The notes beneath the pieces were generated by a model. It saw only the letters and a program-made list of their open reading frames with translations, did no database searches and was not told the DNA's origin. The translations under genes and the position numbers were made by a program. From an uncultured Clostridium sp. (GTDB lineage Bacteria; Bacillota; Clostridia; Clostridiales; Clostridiaceae), in contig CAKVEW010000001.1 of the NCBI GenBank assembly GCA_934746015.1, positions 186,001-250,000 of the forward strand: a stretch of DNA of 64,000 bases. Direction: 5' to 3'. Positions 46,771-54,889 of the stretch are shown here, one piece after another. How positions within the stretch are numbered: position 1 is the stretch's first letter; the number at the start of each line of letters is the position of its first letter.

Positions 46771-47991
46771 TTACTCCTTATCAGGAAAAATATTTTTTAA
46801 AAAGCTTGTGCCATTCTCTGGACTATTAACTTTAAAGTAATCAGCTACAGTTGCTCCTACATCTGAAAGTGTTTTTCTTATTCCAATAGAACCTTCTTTT
46901 AAGTTTTCTCCATACATCATTATTGGAACCATTTCTCTTGTATGCTTACTATGTCCTATAGTTGGATCATTACCATGGTCTGCCATTACTAATAATATAT
47001 CCTTATCTTTGATAGTTTTAATAATCTCACCTATTAATCTATCTGCAATTTGTAACTTTTCAGCATATCTATCTACATTTTCAGCATGTCCTGATAAATC
47101 AGTTTCTTGTACATTACAGCAAATAAAGCCCTTATCTACTTCCTTTGAAATTTCTATTGTTCTCTTAAGTACCTTTTCTGTATCCACCATAGGTATACTT
47201 GTACCTTTTTCATTTATAACTACATCAGCAACCTTTCCCAATAGATAAACAGGTACCTTTTCTTCTGATAAAATAGTTGATACTTGTGTTTTAGGATTAA
47301 CACCATATCCTAAATGAATACACTCATATCCTGTATTATAAACGCCAGACTTTGGTGCATTTATTCCAATATATCCTCCTTCTTTTTCTTCTTCTGCATT
47401 TAATATATCCTCTAAAGTTATATCTTTTCCACCAAAAGTAATTACTCTTGGCACTGTTGCAATGGATCTAACTATATGTCCAATTTCTAATACTTTATTA
47501 AATGGAATTAAATCTAAAGCAGAGGTTATATTAAAAGCTTGTCCTAAATCGCACTCTATATTATCTGCTACAGTAAGAGAATCTTCTACTACTAAATACT
47601 TTTCATTTTTCCCATATTTATATTCTACTTTATATCCTGCTTCCTTTATTACTTTATAAATTTCTTCAAGCTTATTCTTTATTGGTTCTCTAAAAGGCAT
47701 CTTTGGTTTAGTTCCCATTATTTCTTGATGTCCAAAGAAAGTGTCAGCTCCAAAATGAGTTAGCTCTGCTTTCCCAAAAGTAGCTTTAGGATTTTTCTTC
47801 ATTCCATTTACTTCTTTATTTAATATATTTATTAAACCTAATTTTTCTAAATTAGGTAACTTTAAATCTCCTCTTTTTTCTAATATATGAAGACAAGTAT
47901 TAGAATTAATGTCCTGTGGTCTTGTTTCCTTTACATCATCCATTTCTCCTATTCCGAAACCGTCAAGTACTATAACTATAAATTTATTCAT
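46771..47991 (-). CDS. yhfW: YhfW, phosphopentomutase-like metalloenzyme
   Basis: 406 residues of the alkaline-phosphatase superfamily, close to DeoB in layout. Metal and active-site motifs: FIVIVLDGFGIGEMDD with Asp10, GADTFFGHQEIMG with Thr84 at the place of the phosphorylated Thr of phosphopentomutase, MADHGNDPTIGHSKHTREMVP, and NVQETDLSGHAENVDRYA. It would move a phosphate within a sugar-like substrate, but the exact substrate is unknown. AAGGAGG precedes the ATG, with a very strong hairpin just upstream of it. Confidence 0.88.
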   Translation of the reverse strand: MNKFIVIVLDGFGIGEMDDVKETRPQDINSNTCLHILEKRGDLKLPNLEKLGLINILNKEVNGMKKNPKATFGKAELTHFGADTFFGHQEIMGTKPKMPFREPIKNKLEEIYKVIKEAGYKVEYKYGKNEKYLVVEDSLTVADNIECDLGQAFNITSALDLIPFNKVLEIGHIVRSIATVPRVITFGGKDITLEDILNAEEEKEGGYIGINAPKSGVYNTGYECIHLGYGVNPKTQVSTILSEEKVPVYLLGKVADVVINEKGTSIPMVDTEKVLKRTIEISKEVDKGFICCNVQETDLSGHAENVDRYAEKLQIADRLIGEIIKTIKDKDILLVMADHGNDPTIGHSKHTREMVPIMMYGENLKEGSIGIRKTLSDVGATVADYFKVNSPENGTSFLKNIFPDKE

Positions 47992-48015
47992 TTTATAAAA
48001 CCTCCTTACAAATTT

Positions 48016-48062
48016 TGGTCCCTAGGGGAATATCCCTACGGGGGATTTTCCCCTGGGGACCA
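48016..48062 (-). promoter_or_regulatory. GC-rich nested hairpin in the yhfX-yhfW gap
   Basis: Fifteen-base arms (48016-48030 and 48048-48062, one GU pair) enclose a second stem ATCCC/GGGAT. The structure ends eight bases before the yhfW ribosome site. No T run follows on the minus strand, so RNA processing, attenuation or translational control is more likely than full termination. It contains the TTCCCCTGGGGACCA unit seen elsewhere. Confidence 0.6.
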
Positions 48063-48139
48063 GTTTTTTGGAAATAAAAAAGAAATTTCAGCAGAGATAT
48101 ACCCTTATCCATCCTCTCGCATCCATTTCCTTTTCTATA

Positions 48140-48237
48140 ACTAATAATTCAATTTTTATAACAAATAATAAAAATTTCAATTTAGTTTTGCACAGCAAAA
48201 CTCCCTAAACTCTTCACTATTTACTATTACTTATTAC
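48140..48237. repeat. AT-rich MITE-like repeat after yhfX
   Basis: This stretch contains AGTTTTGC-ACA-GCAAAACT (48184-48202) and a tail ACTATTTACTATTACTTATTACC directly against the yhfX stop. Composition and position resemble the palindromic unit at 51418-51575, but no second copy of this type is present in the window. Confidence 0.3.
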
Positions 48238-49395
48238 CTAAATTTGCTTTCCTTGTGAATCATAAATTCCAACAATCTCAGGTTTTCCTTTCTGTATCCC
48301 TTTAACTAAAGCAACATTACTTCTAGTTACAAAAATTTGTGTTCTGAAAGCCATAATTACCGTATCTGAAACTTTACAGTTCTCTGATAGTTCAAAATGA
48401 TAATCTATACTTTCATCTGTTGGTGGAATAACCTTAATAATCTTTGATTTTTCTAAATCTTCTCCAACTAATGCATTTTCCATATGAGATCTTCTATAGT
48501 GTCCACCACCATAGCAATATCCTTTATCTAATAAATTATGTGATACCTCTGTTACATAAACTATGGCTGGAAGTTCATCTCCGTTATTATGCTTATGATA
48601 AGGTGTAGTTCCAGTTAAACCATGTCCTGGTTCTCCGTGAGTACCACCTTCCTCGTATATTTTCTTTATAGAATTTACACAAGTTGCAGAAGGCATATTT
48701 AATTGCTCTATACTTAAATCAAATTCTCTTTCCAAAATTTCTTTTGCTTCTTTAATAGTATCTATATTTTTAGTTCTCTTAATTTCATTACTATTCGTAT
48801 CATATAAGAAACATGGAAATGATGTTATTCCTGCTATATTAAGATTTTTAAGTTTAATTAATTCTTCTCCAATATATTTAAGTTCTTCTAATTTAAATCC
48901 ACCATATTGACCAGAATATAAATTGTCATTTTCTCCTAATACTCTTAACATAATATTTTGTTTAAGCCCTAGTTTTTCACAAGCTTCATTAATTTCTTTA
49001 GCCTTTTCTATACTGTAAATTGTTATATAATCTGGTCTAGACTTCACTACCTTCTCAATTAAGACCTTAGGAATTTGAACTAAGTGTCCAACATGTCCAA
49101 TTTTGATATTATTATTAATCATGACCTCAGCTTCTCTGAAATCAACTACTACTGCACCTTCATATCCAAGCTTCATAAATTCCTTAGATATAATTGGATT
49201 TCTTCCTAATTGCTTAGTCATAAAATAAAGCTTAATACCATACTTATCTGCTTCTTCTTTTATTTTCTTTGCATTTTCAATTAAAGTATCTAAATCTATA
49301 ACATAAGTATCTGGTAAAATTAATCCTTCTCTATGGAGATTAAATGCAGCTTGAACTAATTCTTTATTTCTTTCTACAGTTTTTTCAAGAAACAC
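48238..49395 (-). CDS. yhfX: YhfX, fold-type III PLP enzyme (alanine racemase-like N-terminal domain)
   Basis: 385 residues. The N-terminal TIM-barrel-like domain has YVIDLDTLIENAKKIKEEADK and LYFMTKQLGRNP; Lys61 is the expected PLP lysine. Later marks are AVVVDFREAEVMI, LRVLGENDNLYSGQYGGFK, GEPGHGLTGTTPYHKH and CYGGGHYRRSHMEN. Start is GTG with GGGGGAG five bases upstream. Reaction unknown; the family includes racemases and decarboxylases. It follows yhfS by 12 bases. Confidence 0.88.
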   Translation of the reverse strand: MFLEKTVERNKELVQAAFNLHREGLILPDTYVIDLDTLIENAKKIKEEADKYGIKLYFMTKQLGRNPIISKEFMKLGYEGAVVVDFREAEVMINNNIKIGHVGHLVQIPKVLIEKVVKSRPDYITIYSIEKAKEINEACEKLGLKQNIMLRVLGENDNLYSGQYGGFKLEELKYIGEELIKLKNLNIAGITSFPCFLYDTNSNEIKRTKNIDTIKEAKEILEREFDLSIEQLNMPSATCVNSIKKIYEEGGTHGEPGHGLTGTTPYHKHNNGDELPAIVYVTEVSHNLLDKGYCYGGGHYRRSHMENALVGEDLEKSKIIKVIPPTDESIDYHFELSENCKVSDTVIMAFRTQIFVTRSNVALVKGIQKGKPEIVGIYDSQGKQI

Positions 49396-49407
49396 CTTTG
49401 CTCCCCC

Positions 49408-50514
49408 TTACTTAACTTTTCTAACTTCCTCTATAGAACTCTTTAAAATTCTAATTATAGTATCTGCTCCACTTCTCATTGGATTAATTCTAATCATTCT
49501 TTTTTCAAGAGTTGGATCTGCTGCTCTAAAGGTTCCAGAAACTCTATACATCATTGGAACAAACTCATATTTAGACTCAGAACCTACTGGATGAGCTGCT
49601 GCTCCATACTTAGTAGTTACTTCTAAAACTTTTTCAGCAATGTCTTCTTTAAGTTCCACTAAAAGAACTTTAGATTGAGCATTTGCAAGGAAGGCATCTT
49701 TTATTTCTGGAATTTCCCCACTTTTTAGTCTAACCACTAACTCTTCATTTACTTCAGATTGAATTGCCAATGAAACTGGTGCATATACTAATCCTCTTAG
49801 TGCTTCCATAGCCTCATGTCCTTGCACTTGACTACCACCTGAATAATTTAATGAATAAACCTTATCTATTAAATCTTTCTTGCCTATTAATACTCCAACA
49901 CCTTCAGGTCCTAATATCTTAAAGCAGGAAAAGCTTCCAATATCTGCTCCACACTGATTTCCTATTTTCTCCACTTTTAAAGCTGCATAATTATCATCTG
50001 TAATAATTCTTATATTTTCATTAGCTTCTTTTATTGTAGTTATTACTTCTTCTAATTCATAAGAATCATCTATCTTTTGCCTAGTATTTTGAACTAAAGC
50101 TCCTTTAATTTCTGGATGCTTAGATATAACTTTTTTAATATCTTCTAAGCTATTAAAATTAGCTGTGATAACCTTAAGTCCCATTGTTTCAATAGTAACC
50201 TTAGAAGTAGGATAAATAGGTGCATCATGAACTAAGATTGTATCTCCACTTTTCATAAAGCTTATAAGTCCCCATCTTATGGCACCTGTTCCAGCTCCCC
50301 TTACTAATATTGCTGCTTCAGCATCAAAAACTTCTGAAAAAATATTTTCTACCTTCTTAGTATAGGTTGGTTTATTTAATCCCTTTACTACACCTAAGTC
50401 CCCTAGGGATAATACTTCTCTACCATCAAAATGCTTTGTTATAGTATCTATTATTTTAAATTGTAATTTTTTTGCTTCATCTAAACTTATTGAATGTAAT
50501 GGGTATGTTTTCAT
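49408..50514 (-). CDS. yhfS: YhfS, fold-type I PLP-dependent aminotransferase-like protein
   Basis: 368 residues of the aspartate-aminotransferase fold. Visible marks: LSLGDLGVVKGLNKP, ILVRGAGTGAIRWGLISFMK near the cofactor phosphate site, ITDDNYAALKVEK with the cofactor Asp, and GSFSCFKILGPEGVGVLIG with PLP Lys199. It probably acts on an amino-acid-like intermediate; reaction unknown. AGGAGG precedes the ATG and it follows php by nine bases. Confidence 0.88.
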   Translation of the reverse strand: MKTYPLHSISLDEAKKLQFKIIDTITKHFDGREVLSLGDLGVVKGLNKPTYTKKVENIFSEVFDAEAAILVRGAGTGAIRWGLISFMKSGDTILVHDAPIYPTSKVTIETMGLKVITANFNSLEDIKKVISKHPEIKGALVQNTRQKIDDSYELEEVITTIKEANENIRIITDDNYAALKVEKIGNQCGADIGSFSCFKILGPEGVGVLIGKKDLIDKVYSLNYSGGSQVQGHEAMEALRGLVYAPVSLAIQSEVNEELVVRLKSGEIPEIKDAFLANAQSKVLLVELKEDIAEKVLEVTTKYGAAAHPVGSESKYEFVPMMYRVSGTFRAADPTLEKRMIRINPMRSGADTIIRILKSSIEEVRKVK

Positions 50515-50523
50515 AATTTCCTC

Positions 50524-51399
50524 CTACTTAAGGTTGTATATATTTTTTATATTATTAACTAACATATTTTCTATATGCTTGTTAGAAATTTCTTTCTCAT
50601 ATAATCTTGGTAAAAAACTATCTATTAAATAGCTATAACCAAGTCCTCCATTATCCTTAAAATGTGATTTTCTTGTAATATCCATAGACATTACTATTTG
50701 ATTGCTATATCCTCTATCACAAAGTTCTTTTAACCAATTAGCTCTATCTTCATCTGGTTGATAATTATTTTTCCCAATTGTATCAAAAGCAATATTAACT
50801 CCTGTATCTAGTAATCTAAGCATATATTCTAAGTCACCACTTAAATCTATATGACTTAATGTAACCTTTGATAAATCTACATTAAACTTATTAAATATTT
50901 CTATTTGCTCAAGTCCTAACTTTCCTAAAGTGGTATGAGTAATTATTGGCTTTCCCGTTTCAATATGAGCTCTTGAAGATGCCTCAAAAACTTTAAGTTC
51001 CATCTCTTCCACTTGCTTTAAACTAGTTCCAATTTCTCCAATAACTTCAGCCTTTGTTGATGTTCCATCTATTCCATATAAAATCTCATCTATAAGAATT
51101 TTAGCCATCTCTTTTTCATTTATTTTATAAACTTCTTCAGGTAAAAAAGGTTCCTTATAATATCCTGTTGCTTGAAGAATATTTAAACCTGTTTCCCTAA
51201 CAACTTCAGCCACATATTCTGTATCCCTACCCATGCCCCTATTAGTAACATCTATAATAGTAGAAACTCCTCTATTCTTTAGATCCTTAAACTCTTCTAT
51301 AGTTTGATTTTTGTTATTTAAAAAACAATCCTTATCCTTCTTAACTCCTGATAAATCTATGGTTATATGCTCATGAGCATAAATTATTTCATTTTCCAT
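50524..51399 (-). CDS. php: Phosphotriesterase homology protein
   Basis: 291-residue TIM-barrel metallohydrolase of the amidohydrolase superfamily. Metal ligands line up with E. coli PHP: His9 and His11 (YAHEHIT), Glu122 (GEIGTS) bridging the metals in place of a carboxylated Lys, His155 (IITHTTLG), His183 (LSHIDLSG) and Asp240 (MSMDITRK). Despite its name E. coli PHP is not known to hydrolyse phosphotriesters; lactonase or related activity is found in relatives. Here it is the fifth gene of the yhf operon and probably opens a cyclic intermediate, by inference. Confidence 0.9.
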   Translation of the reverse strand: MENEIIYAHEHITIDLSGVKKDKDCFLNNKNQTIEEFKDLKNRGVSTIIDVTNRGMGRDTEYVAEVVRETGLNILQATGYYKEPFLPEEVYKINEKEMAKILIDEILYGIDGTSTKAEVIGEIGTSLKQVEEMELKVFEASSRAHIETGKPIITHTTLGKLGLEQIEIFNKFNVDLSKVTLSHIDLSGDLEYMLRLLDTGVNIAFDTIGKNNYQPDEDRANWLKELCDRGYSNQIVMSMDITRKSHFKDNGGLGYSYLIDSFLPRLYEKEISNKHIENMLVNNIKNIYNLK

Positions 51400-51417
51400 T
51401 TAAAAACCCCCTTTTAT

Positions 51418-51575
51418 GAATGTAGAAAGTAAAATGTAGAATGTAGAATTATTGATGTAATTTGAAACAAATTTTAAGAAATTTGTTTCAAATTACTAAA
51501 AAATTATTTACTTTAGAAACTCCTATGGAGTTTCTTCTTTCATTTTACATTTTTCATTCTTCATTCTTCATTTTT
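51418..51575. repeat. MITE-like palindromic element between yhfT and php
   Basis: The element has purine-rich ends (GAATGTAGAAAGTAAAATG at the left; its imperfect inverse at 51541-51575), a perfect 18-base hairpin at 51457-51474/51479-51496 with a TAAG loop, and a second hairpin AGAAACTCC-TAT-GGAGTTTCT at 51515-51535. It begins about eight bases from the php ribosome site and abuts the yhfT stop. The right part (51513-51570) recurs at 41083-41140. It has no coding capacity. Confidence 0.6.
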
Positions 51576-52871
51576 CTAAGCCGGTATTACATATAATCCA
51601 ACTAAGTATAATACATTTATTAAAACTCCTACTCCAATTGCTCCAACTGGACCAACTGCCATATCTACTATTGGTTTCTTTGAAGTCTTGTTTAATACAT
51701 ATAATCCAGTTACTACAAATAATCCAAGTCCTGGTGCCATAGATTGTGCAGCCATCATACCACCTACTAATAAAGCAACTTCTAGAACCTTACTCATAGC
51801 TGTTCTTATGTTATCTCCACATTTTCTAACTCCTGGGAACTTGTCCATTAATTTAGCTAATCCATCTAGGAAGAATATTTCTAAAGCCATAACTGCAGCT
51901 CCAGCCACAAATGCTAAAAATGGATTTCCGATTAAGAATCCAACTACAAATACAAATGTCATACCTGCTGGTGCATAAACTCCAGTAGAAATTGCAGTTG
52001 TAGCCACTAACGGAATAAATCCTATTCCTCTTGCAAAGGCAGTCATAGCAGCTTCTGTATTCTTTCCTTCTGCTAAAAGATTTAAGCTAATTGGGTCACC
52101 AGCTAATAAACTAAGACTTGTTGCTGCTGAAATTAATCCACCCATTAAAGCTAATAGAGGTAAGTTCTTTTTAATTTTCTTAACTCTTTCTTCAAAAATT
52201 GCTGCTAAGTCAATCTTTGGTGCATTTGGATCTGGTTTTTCTTGTACTGCAAAGATAATCATAATTATCATACCTGCAAGTAATGCCATACCTTCAGCAT
52301 CTAATTTAATAGTTGCTCCATTTACAGTGAATTTTCCATATAATGAAACAATTTGTCTAACTAAAAGAGCAATTATTCCAGTTAAGAAACCTTTTTTAGT
52401 TCCAAATTGATATGCAACAACTAAAGCTGGGAAAACTGCAAAAGCAACTGTAATTGGTGTTCCAACTAATTTTAATGGTTCTAAGAAATTAACTGGCAAC
52501 AATGCAAATAAATCAACTATGAATTGTAATCCATAAACAATACCAATTCCATAAATAGCTCCAACTACTCCAGAAATTATTACACCCTTTTTGCCACTTG
52601 GACAAAAAGATCCAATAATATCAGTTCCTAATAAGATACTATGAATTAAAATAATTGATGCAGCTATTGATACTGGAATACCAAATCCAATAACTAATCC
52701 AAAGCTAATTGCAAATGATGTAGCTGCTAAGGCTTTTTTATCCATTCTTCCTTCTAAGAATTCTGGAACAATTGGTCTAAAACCATCATTAAATACTGCC
52801 ACACCTGTGTTTGATAAGATAGCAGCTAATGCACCTAAAAGTGCTACTACCACATATTGAAGATAATGCAT
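51576..52871 (-). CDS. yhfT: YhfT-family membrane protein, probable transporter
   Basis: 431 residues, about twelve membrane helices. N-terminus HYLQYVVVALLGALAAILSN then GVAVFNDGFRPIVPEFLEGRMDKK; symmetric Gly/Ala-rich helices and a cytoplasmic loop EKPDPNAPKIDLAAIFEERVKKIKKN near the middle. This matches the YhfT family, with no tested substrate. As the only permease of the operon it likely imports the compound the Yhf enzymes use. GGGAGGA precedes the ATG. Confidence 0.85.
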   Translation of the reverse strand: MHYLQYVVVALLGALAAILSNTGVAVFNDGFRPIVPEFLEGRMDKKALAATSFAISFGLVIGFGIPVSIAASIILIHSILLGTDIIGSFCPSGKKGVIISGVVGAIYGIGIVYGLQFIVDLFALLPVNFLEPLKLVGTPITVAFAVFPALVVAYQFGTKKGFLTGIIALLVRQIVSLYGKFTVNGATIKLDAEGMALLAGMIIMIIFAVQEKPDPNAPKIDLAAIFEERVKKIKKNLPLLALMGGLISAATSLSLLAGDPISLNLLAEGKNTEAAMTAFARGIGFIPLVATTAISTGVYAPAGMTFVFVVGFLIGNPFLAFVAGAAVMALEIFFLDGLAKLMDKFPGVRKCGDNIRTAMSKVLEVALLVGGMMAAQSMAPGLGLFVVTGLYVLNKTSKKPIVDMAVGPVGAIGVGVLINVLYLVGLYVIPA

Positions 52872-53001
52872 ATATGATTCCTCCCTAAAAATATAAATTT
52901 TATTTAAATTAGTAAATAAAATGAACTTTTTAAATTATTCTTAGCCATTCCTTCACTAATTAAATTCTAACTTAAACTTAAATTCTTAAATATTATAATT
53001 A

Positions 53002-53358
53002 TTAAAGAATATATTTAAGAATTACTGGTATAACTTCTTCTGCGTGTTGTGCAGTAAATCCAAAAGCTTTCTTACCTGCATCTACTTCTGCTTTAATTTC
53101 TGATTCATTTTTAATATGACCAGGCATTGATACAGTTGCACAATTTGGCATTCCAAGTAATGCTATTGCCATTGCTAAAGCACCACCGCCACCAGTATTA
53201 CAAGCTCCTAAATAATAATCCGCTGTCCCAGTCTTTATAGCCATAGCAGCTTCTATATCACTTTTAATTTCTATACTTGCTCTGTCTCCTGCAATTTGAG
53301 CTGTAATGTCAGCAACCTTTTGCTTGTCAATTTGTCCACCAATAACTATTCTTTTCAT
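53002..53358 (-). CDS. yhfU: YhfU (DUF2620), PTS IIB-like small protein
   Basis: 118 residues: MKRIVIGGQIDKQKVADITAQ then IKSDIEAAMAIKTGTADYYLGACNTGGGGALAMAIALLG, ending with VIPVILKYIL. The alternating beta/alpha pattern and the Cys-containing loop recall IIB domains, but a phosphorylated Cys is not established. Together with the PRD protein next door and the YhfT membrane protein it suggests a transport or sensing complex. GGAGG precedes the ATG. Confidence 0.8.
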   Translation of the reverse strand: MKRIVIGGQIDKQKVADITAQIAGDRASIEIKSDIEAAMAIKTGTADYYLGACNTGGGGALAMAIALLGMPNCATVSMPGHIKNESEIKAEVDAGKKAFGFTAQHAEEVIPVILKYIL

Positions 53359-53410
53359 TTTAACTCCTCCATATAAAAATTATTTATAATCTAATTTATT
53401 TAAGTAATTT

Positions 53411-53764
53411 TTAAGCTTGTCCTAATAATGTACAAATATGCATTACTAAGTAATCTACTTCTTCTCCTGGTATTTCACCTATGGCCTCTTTTAAATCCTT
53501 TACAATATGCATAGACTTATTGTAGTTTTCTTCTAATTTAAGAGATTCAAGTATTTCAATATCAATCTCACTTACAATTTGATTTTTATCAATTCTCCCT
53601 AATGCTGCACATAGATGAGTAATAAACATTGCTGAGTTTTCTTCTACAAGTTTTATATTTATTACTTCATCAAAATAATTAATAACATTAATAACTTTAT
53701 GGTAATTTTCCTCTGATAACATTCCTGAATCCTTGAATATGTTTAATCTAATACTTAGTTCCAT
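53411..53764 (-). CDS. yhfY: YhfY, PRD-domain protein
   Basis: 117 residues matching one PTS regulation domain: MELSIRLNIFKDSGMLSEENYHK, MFITHLCAALGRIDKNQ with His near residue 53, and YLVMHICTLLGQA with a second His near 110. There is no DNA-binding domain. PRDs are usually phosphorylated on His by PTS proteins. The ATG at 53764 has GGGGG seven bases upstream; the ATG at 53785 has no ribosome site. Confidence 0.8.
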   Translation of the reverse strand: MELSIRLNIFKDSGMLSEENYHKVINVINYFDEVINIKLVEENSAMFITHLCAALGRIDKNQIVSEIDIEILESLKLEENYNKSMHIVKDLKEAIGEIPGEEVDYLVMHICTLLGQA

Positions 53765-53778
53765 TTTAAAACCCCCAA

Positions 53779-53796
53779 TATACATTTTTTTGTACT
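53779..53796. promoter_or_regulatory. Second YhfZ-operator-like site
   Basis: TATACATTTTTTTGTACT has GTACA/TGTATA half-sites in the same spacing as the dyad at 54762-54779; its complement matches that site at 13 of 18 positions. It lies in the yhfZ-yhfY gap. An operator is inferred only from resemblance. Confidence 0.3.
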
Positions 53797-53815
53797 TTCA
53801 TTAGATAAAAGCCTC

Positions 53816-54742
53816 TTAATATTGAGGCATTATCTTCTTTTTCATAACTAATTCTTGATATTCCTTCACATCTTCTACATCTAATACTCTAGAAAAAAGT
53901 GCAGGAACAATTGAATTTTCCTTGTTTGCAATAATAACAGCTTCAGTATCCTTAATATTTTTATTTTTTCTATCTATTGGAATAAATTTAATATCATCTT
54001 CTCTATCTTGAATATCATCTAAATTCCATATAGCTGCATCAATTTTATTTTCTTTAATTGCAGTTATAAATTGGCTATAATTTAATGTAATATATTCAAC
54101 ATCTAAATCTTCAAAATAAGTTTTTGTTAATATAGATTGGTCAATAGAAGAAAGGTCTATTCCAACTTTAGTTCCTTTAGTAAAATTTCCATTAAAGTCT
54201 TTTGATACTACTATAATATGCTCATTAACATAACTAAAATTACCAAAGGTTTTAACTATTTGAATGTTTTTTTTATTTTCTAAATAAAAATCTGCTGTTA
54301 ATCTTGAAGTTACTGCAAAGTCATACCTTCCATCTTGCAAAGCTTTTAGTCTGTGATTAGATCCCCTCATAAAAGCAAGGTTTGTATTAACTCCACTGTC
54401 ATTTAAGCATTTGCAAATACCAGTAGCTAAGCCTTCATATCTTTTTGAATAAGGAAGTGGCATTACTCCTACTAAAGACTTTATACCAGTTAGTTCTAGT
54501 AGTTTTATGTAGTCTATTTCCTTTATGAAGGTTCCAAGGTGTCCCCTAGAATCTAAAGTTACAGCATCTTGTTCTTTTAAAAACTTTATAGCAGATTGGA
54601 TAGTTCCTCTAGCTGTCTTATAATTCTCAGAAAGTTCTGCAACTGTCTTTATCCTATCTCCCTTATTTAATGGCAAAAATTCTACTGCTAAAGAAGTAAT
54701 TGCAATTCCAAGTTTTTGCATAAGCTTACTTTGAACGTCCAT
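53816..54742 (-). CDS. yhfZ: YhfZ, GntR-type HTH regulator with substrate-binding-like domain
   Basis: 308 residues. An N-terminal winged-helix part (about 10-75; TVAELSENYKTARGTIQSAIKFLKEQDAV, given here as the HTH region) precedes a periplasmic-binding-protein-like domain (about 90-305) with LVGVMPLPYSKRYEGLATGI, GRYDFAVTSRLTADFY and KIDAAIWNLDDIQ. It likely binds the pathway ligand and controls this operon. It is the first gene, directly behind the promoter and a dyad that may be its own operator. AAAGGAG precedes the ATG. Confidence 0.87.
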   Translation of the reverse strand: MDVQSKLMQKLGIAITSLAVEFLPLNKGDRIKTVAELSENYKTARGTIQSAIKFLKEQDAVTLDSRGHLGTFIKEIDYIKLLELTGIKSLVGVMPLPYSKRYEGLATGICKCLNDSGVNTNLAFMRGSNHRLKALQDGRYDFAVTSRLTADFYLENKKNIQIVKTFGNFSYVNEHIIVVSKDFNGNFTKGTKVGIDLSSIDQSILTKTYFEDLDVEYITLNYSQFITAIKENKIDAAIWNLDDIQDREDDIKFIPIDRKNKNIKDTEAVIIANKENSIVPALFSRVLDVEDVKEYQELVMKKKIMPQY

Positions 54743-54761
54743 TAAATTTCTCCTTTAATAA

Positions 54762-54779
54762 TGTACAATATTTTGTATA
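54762..54779. promoter_or_regulatory. Operator-like dyad before yhfZ
   Basis: TGTACAATATTTTGTATA is an imperfect palindrome (14 of 18 positions symmetric) starting four bases downstream of the -10, at the expected transcription start. This is a typical place for a GntR-type repressor site; YhfZ itself is the obvious candidate. Confidence 0.5.
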
Positions 54780-54782
54780 TTC

Positions 54783-54811
54783 ATATTAACACCTTATGAA
54801 TACATTTGCAA
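54783..54811 (-). promoter_or_regulatory. Promoter of the yhf operon
   Basis: TTGCAA (54811-54806), a 17-base spacer and TAATAT (54788-54783) on the minus strand, 41 bases before the yhfZ ATG. Confidence 0.68.
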
Positions 54812-54821
54812 TAGCTTTCAG

Positions 54822-54853
54822 AAAAAATATTGTTCCCCAGGGGAACAATATTT
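54822..54853 (-). terminator. Terminator of the sugar operon, GC-rich palindrome
   Basis: A 14-base stem (54825-54838 with 54840-54853) containing TTCCCC/GGGGAA ends in a run of six T on the minus strand, 37 bases beyond the histidine kinase stop. It separates that operon from yhfZ. Confidence 0.85.
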
Positions 54854-54889
54854 GGAAATTCATATTTATTGTTAAAAAGTTTATTTAAA

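Noticed and set aside
47887..48144. Plus-strand frame crossing the yhfX-yhfW gap
   Set aside because: It reads through the GC-rich hairpin and the yhfW start, without a ribosome site or recognisable protein features.
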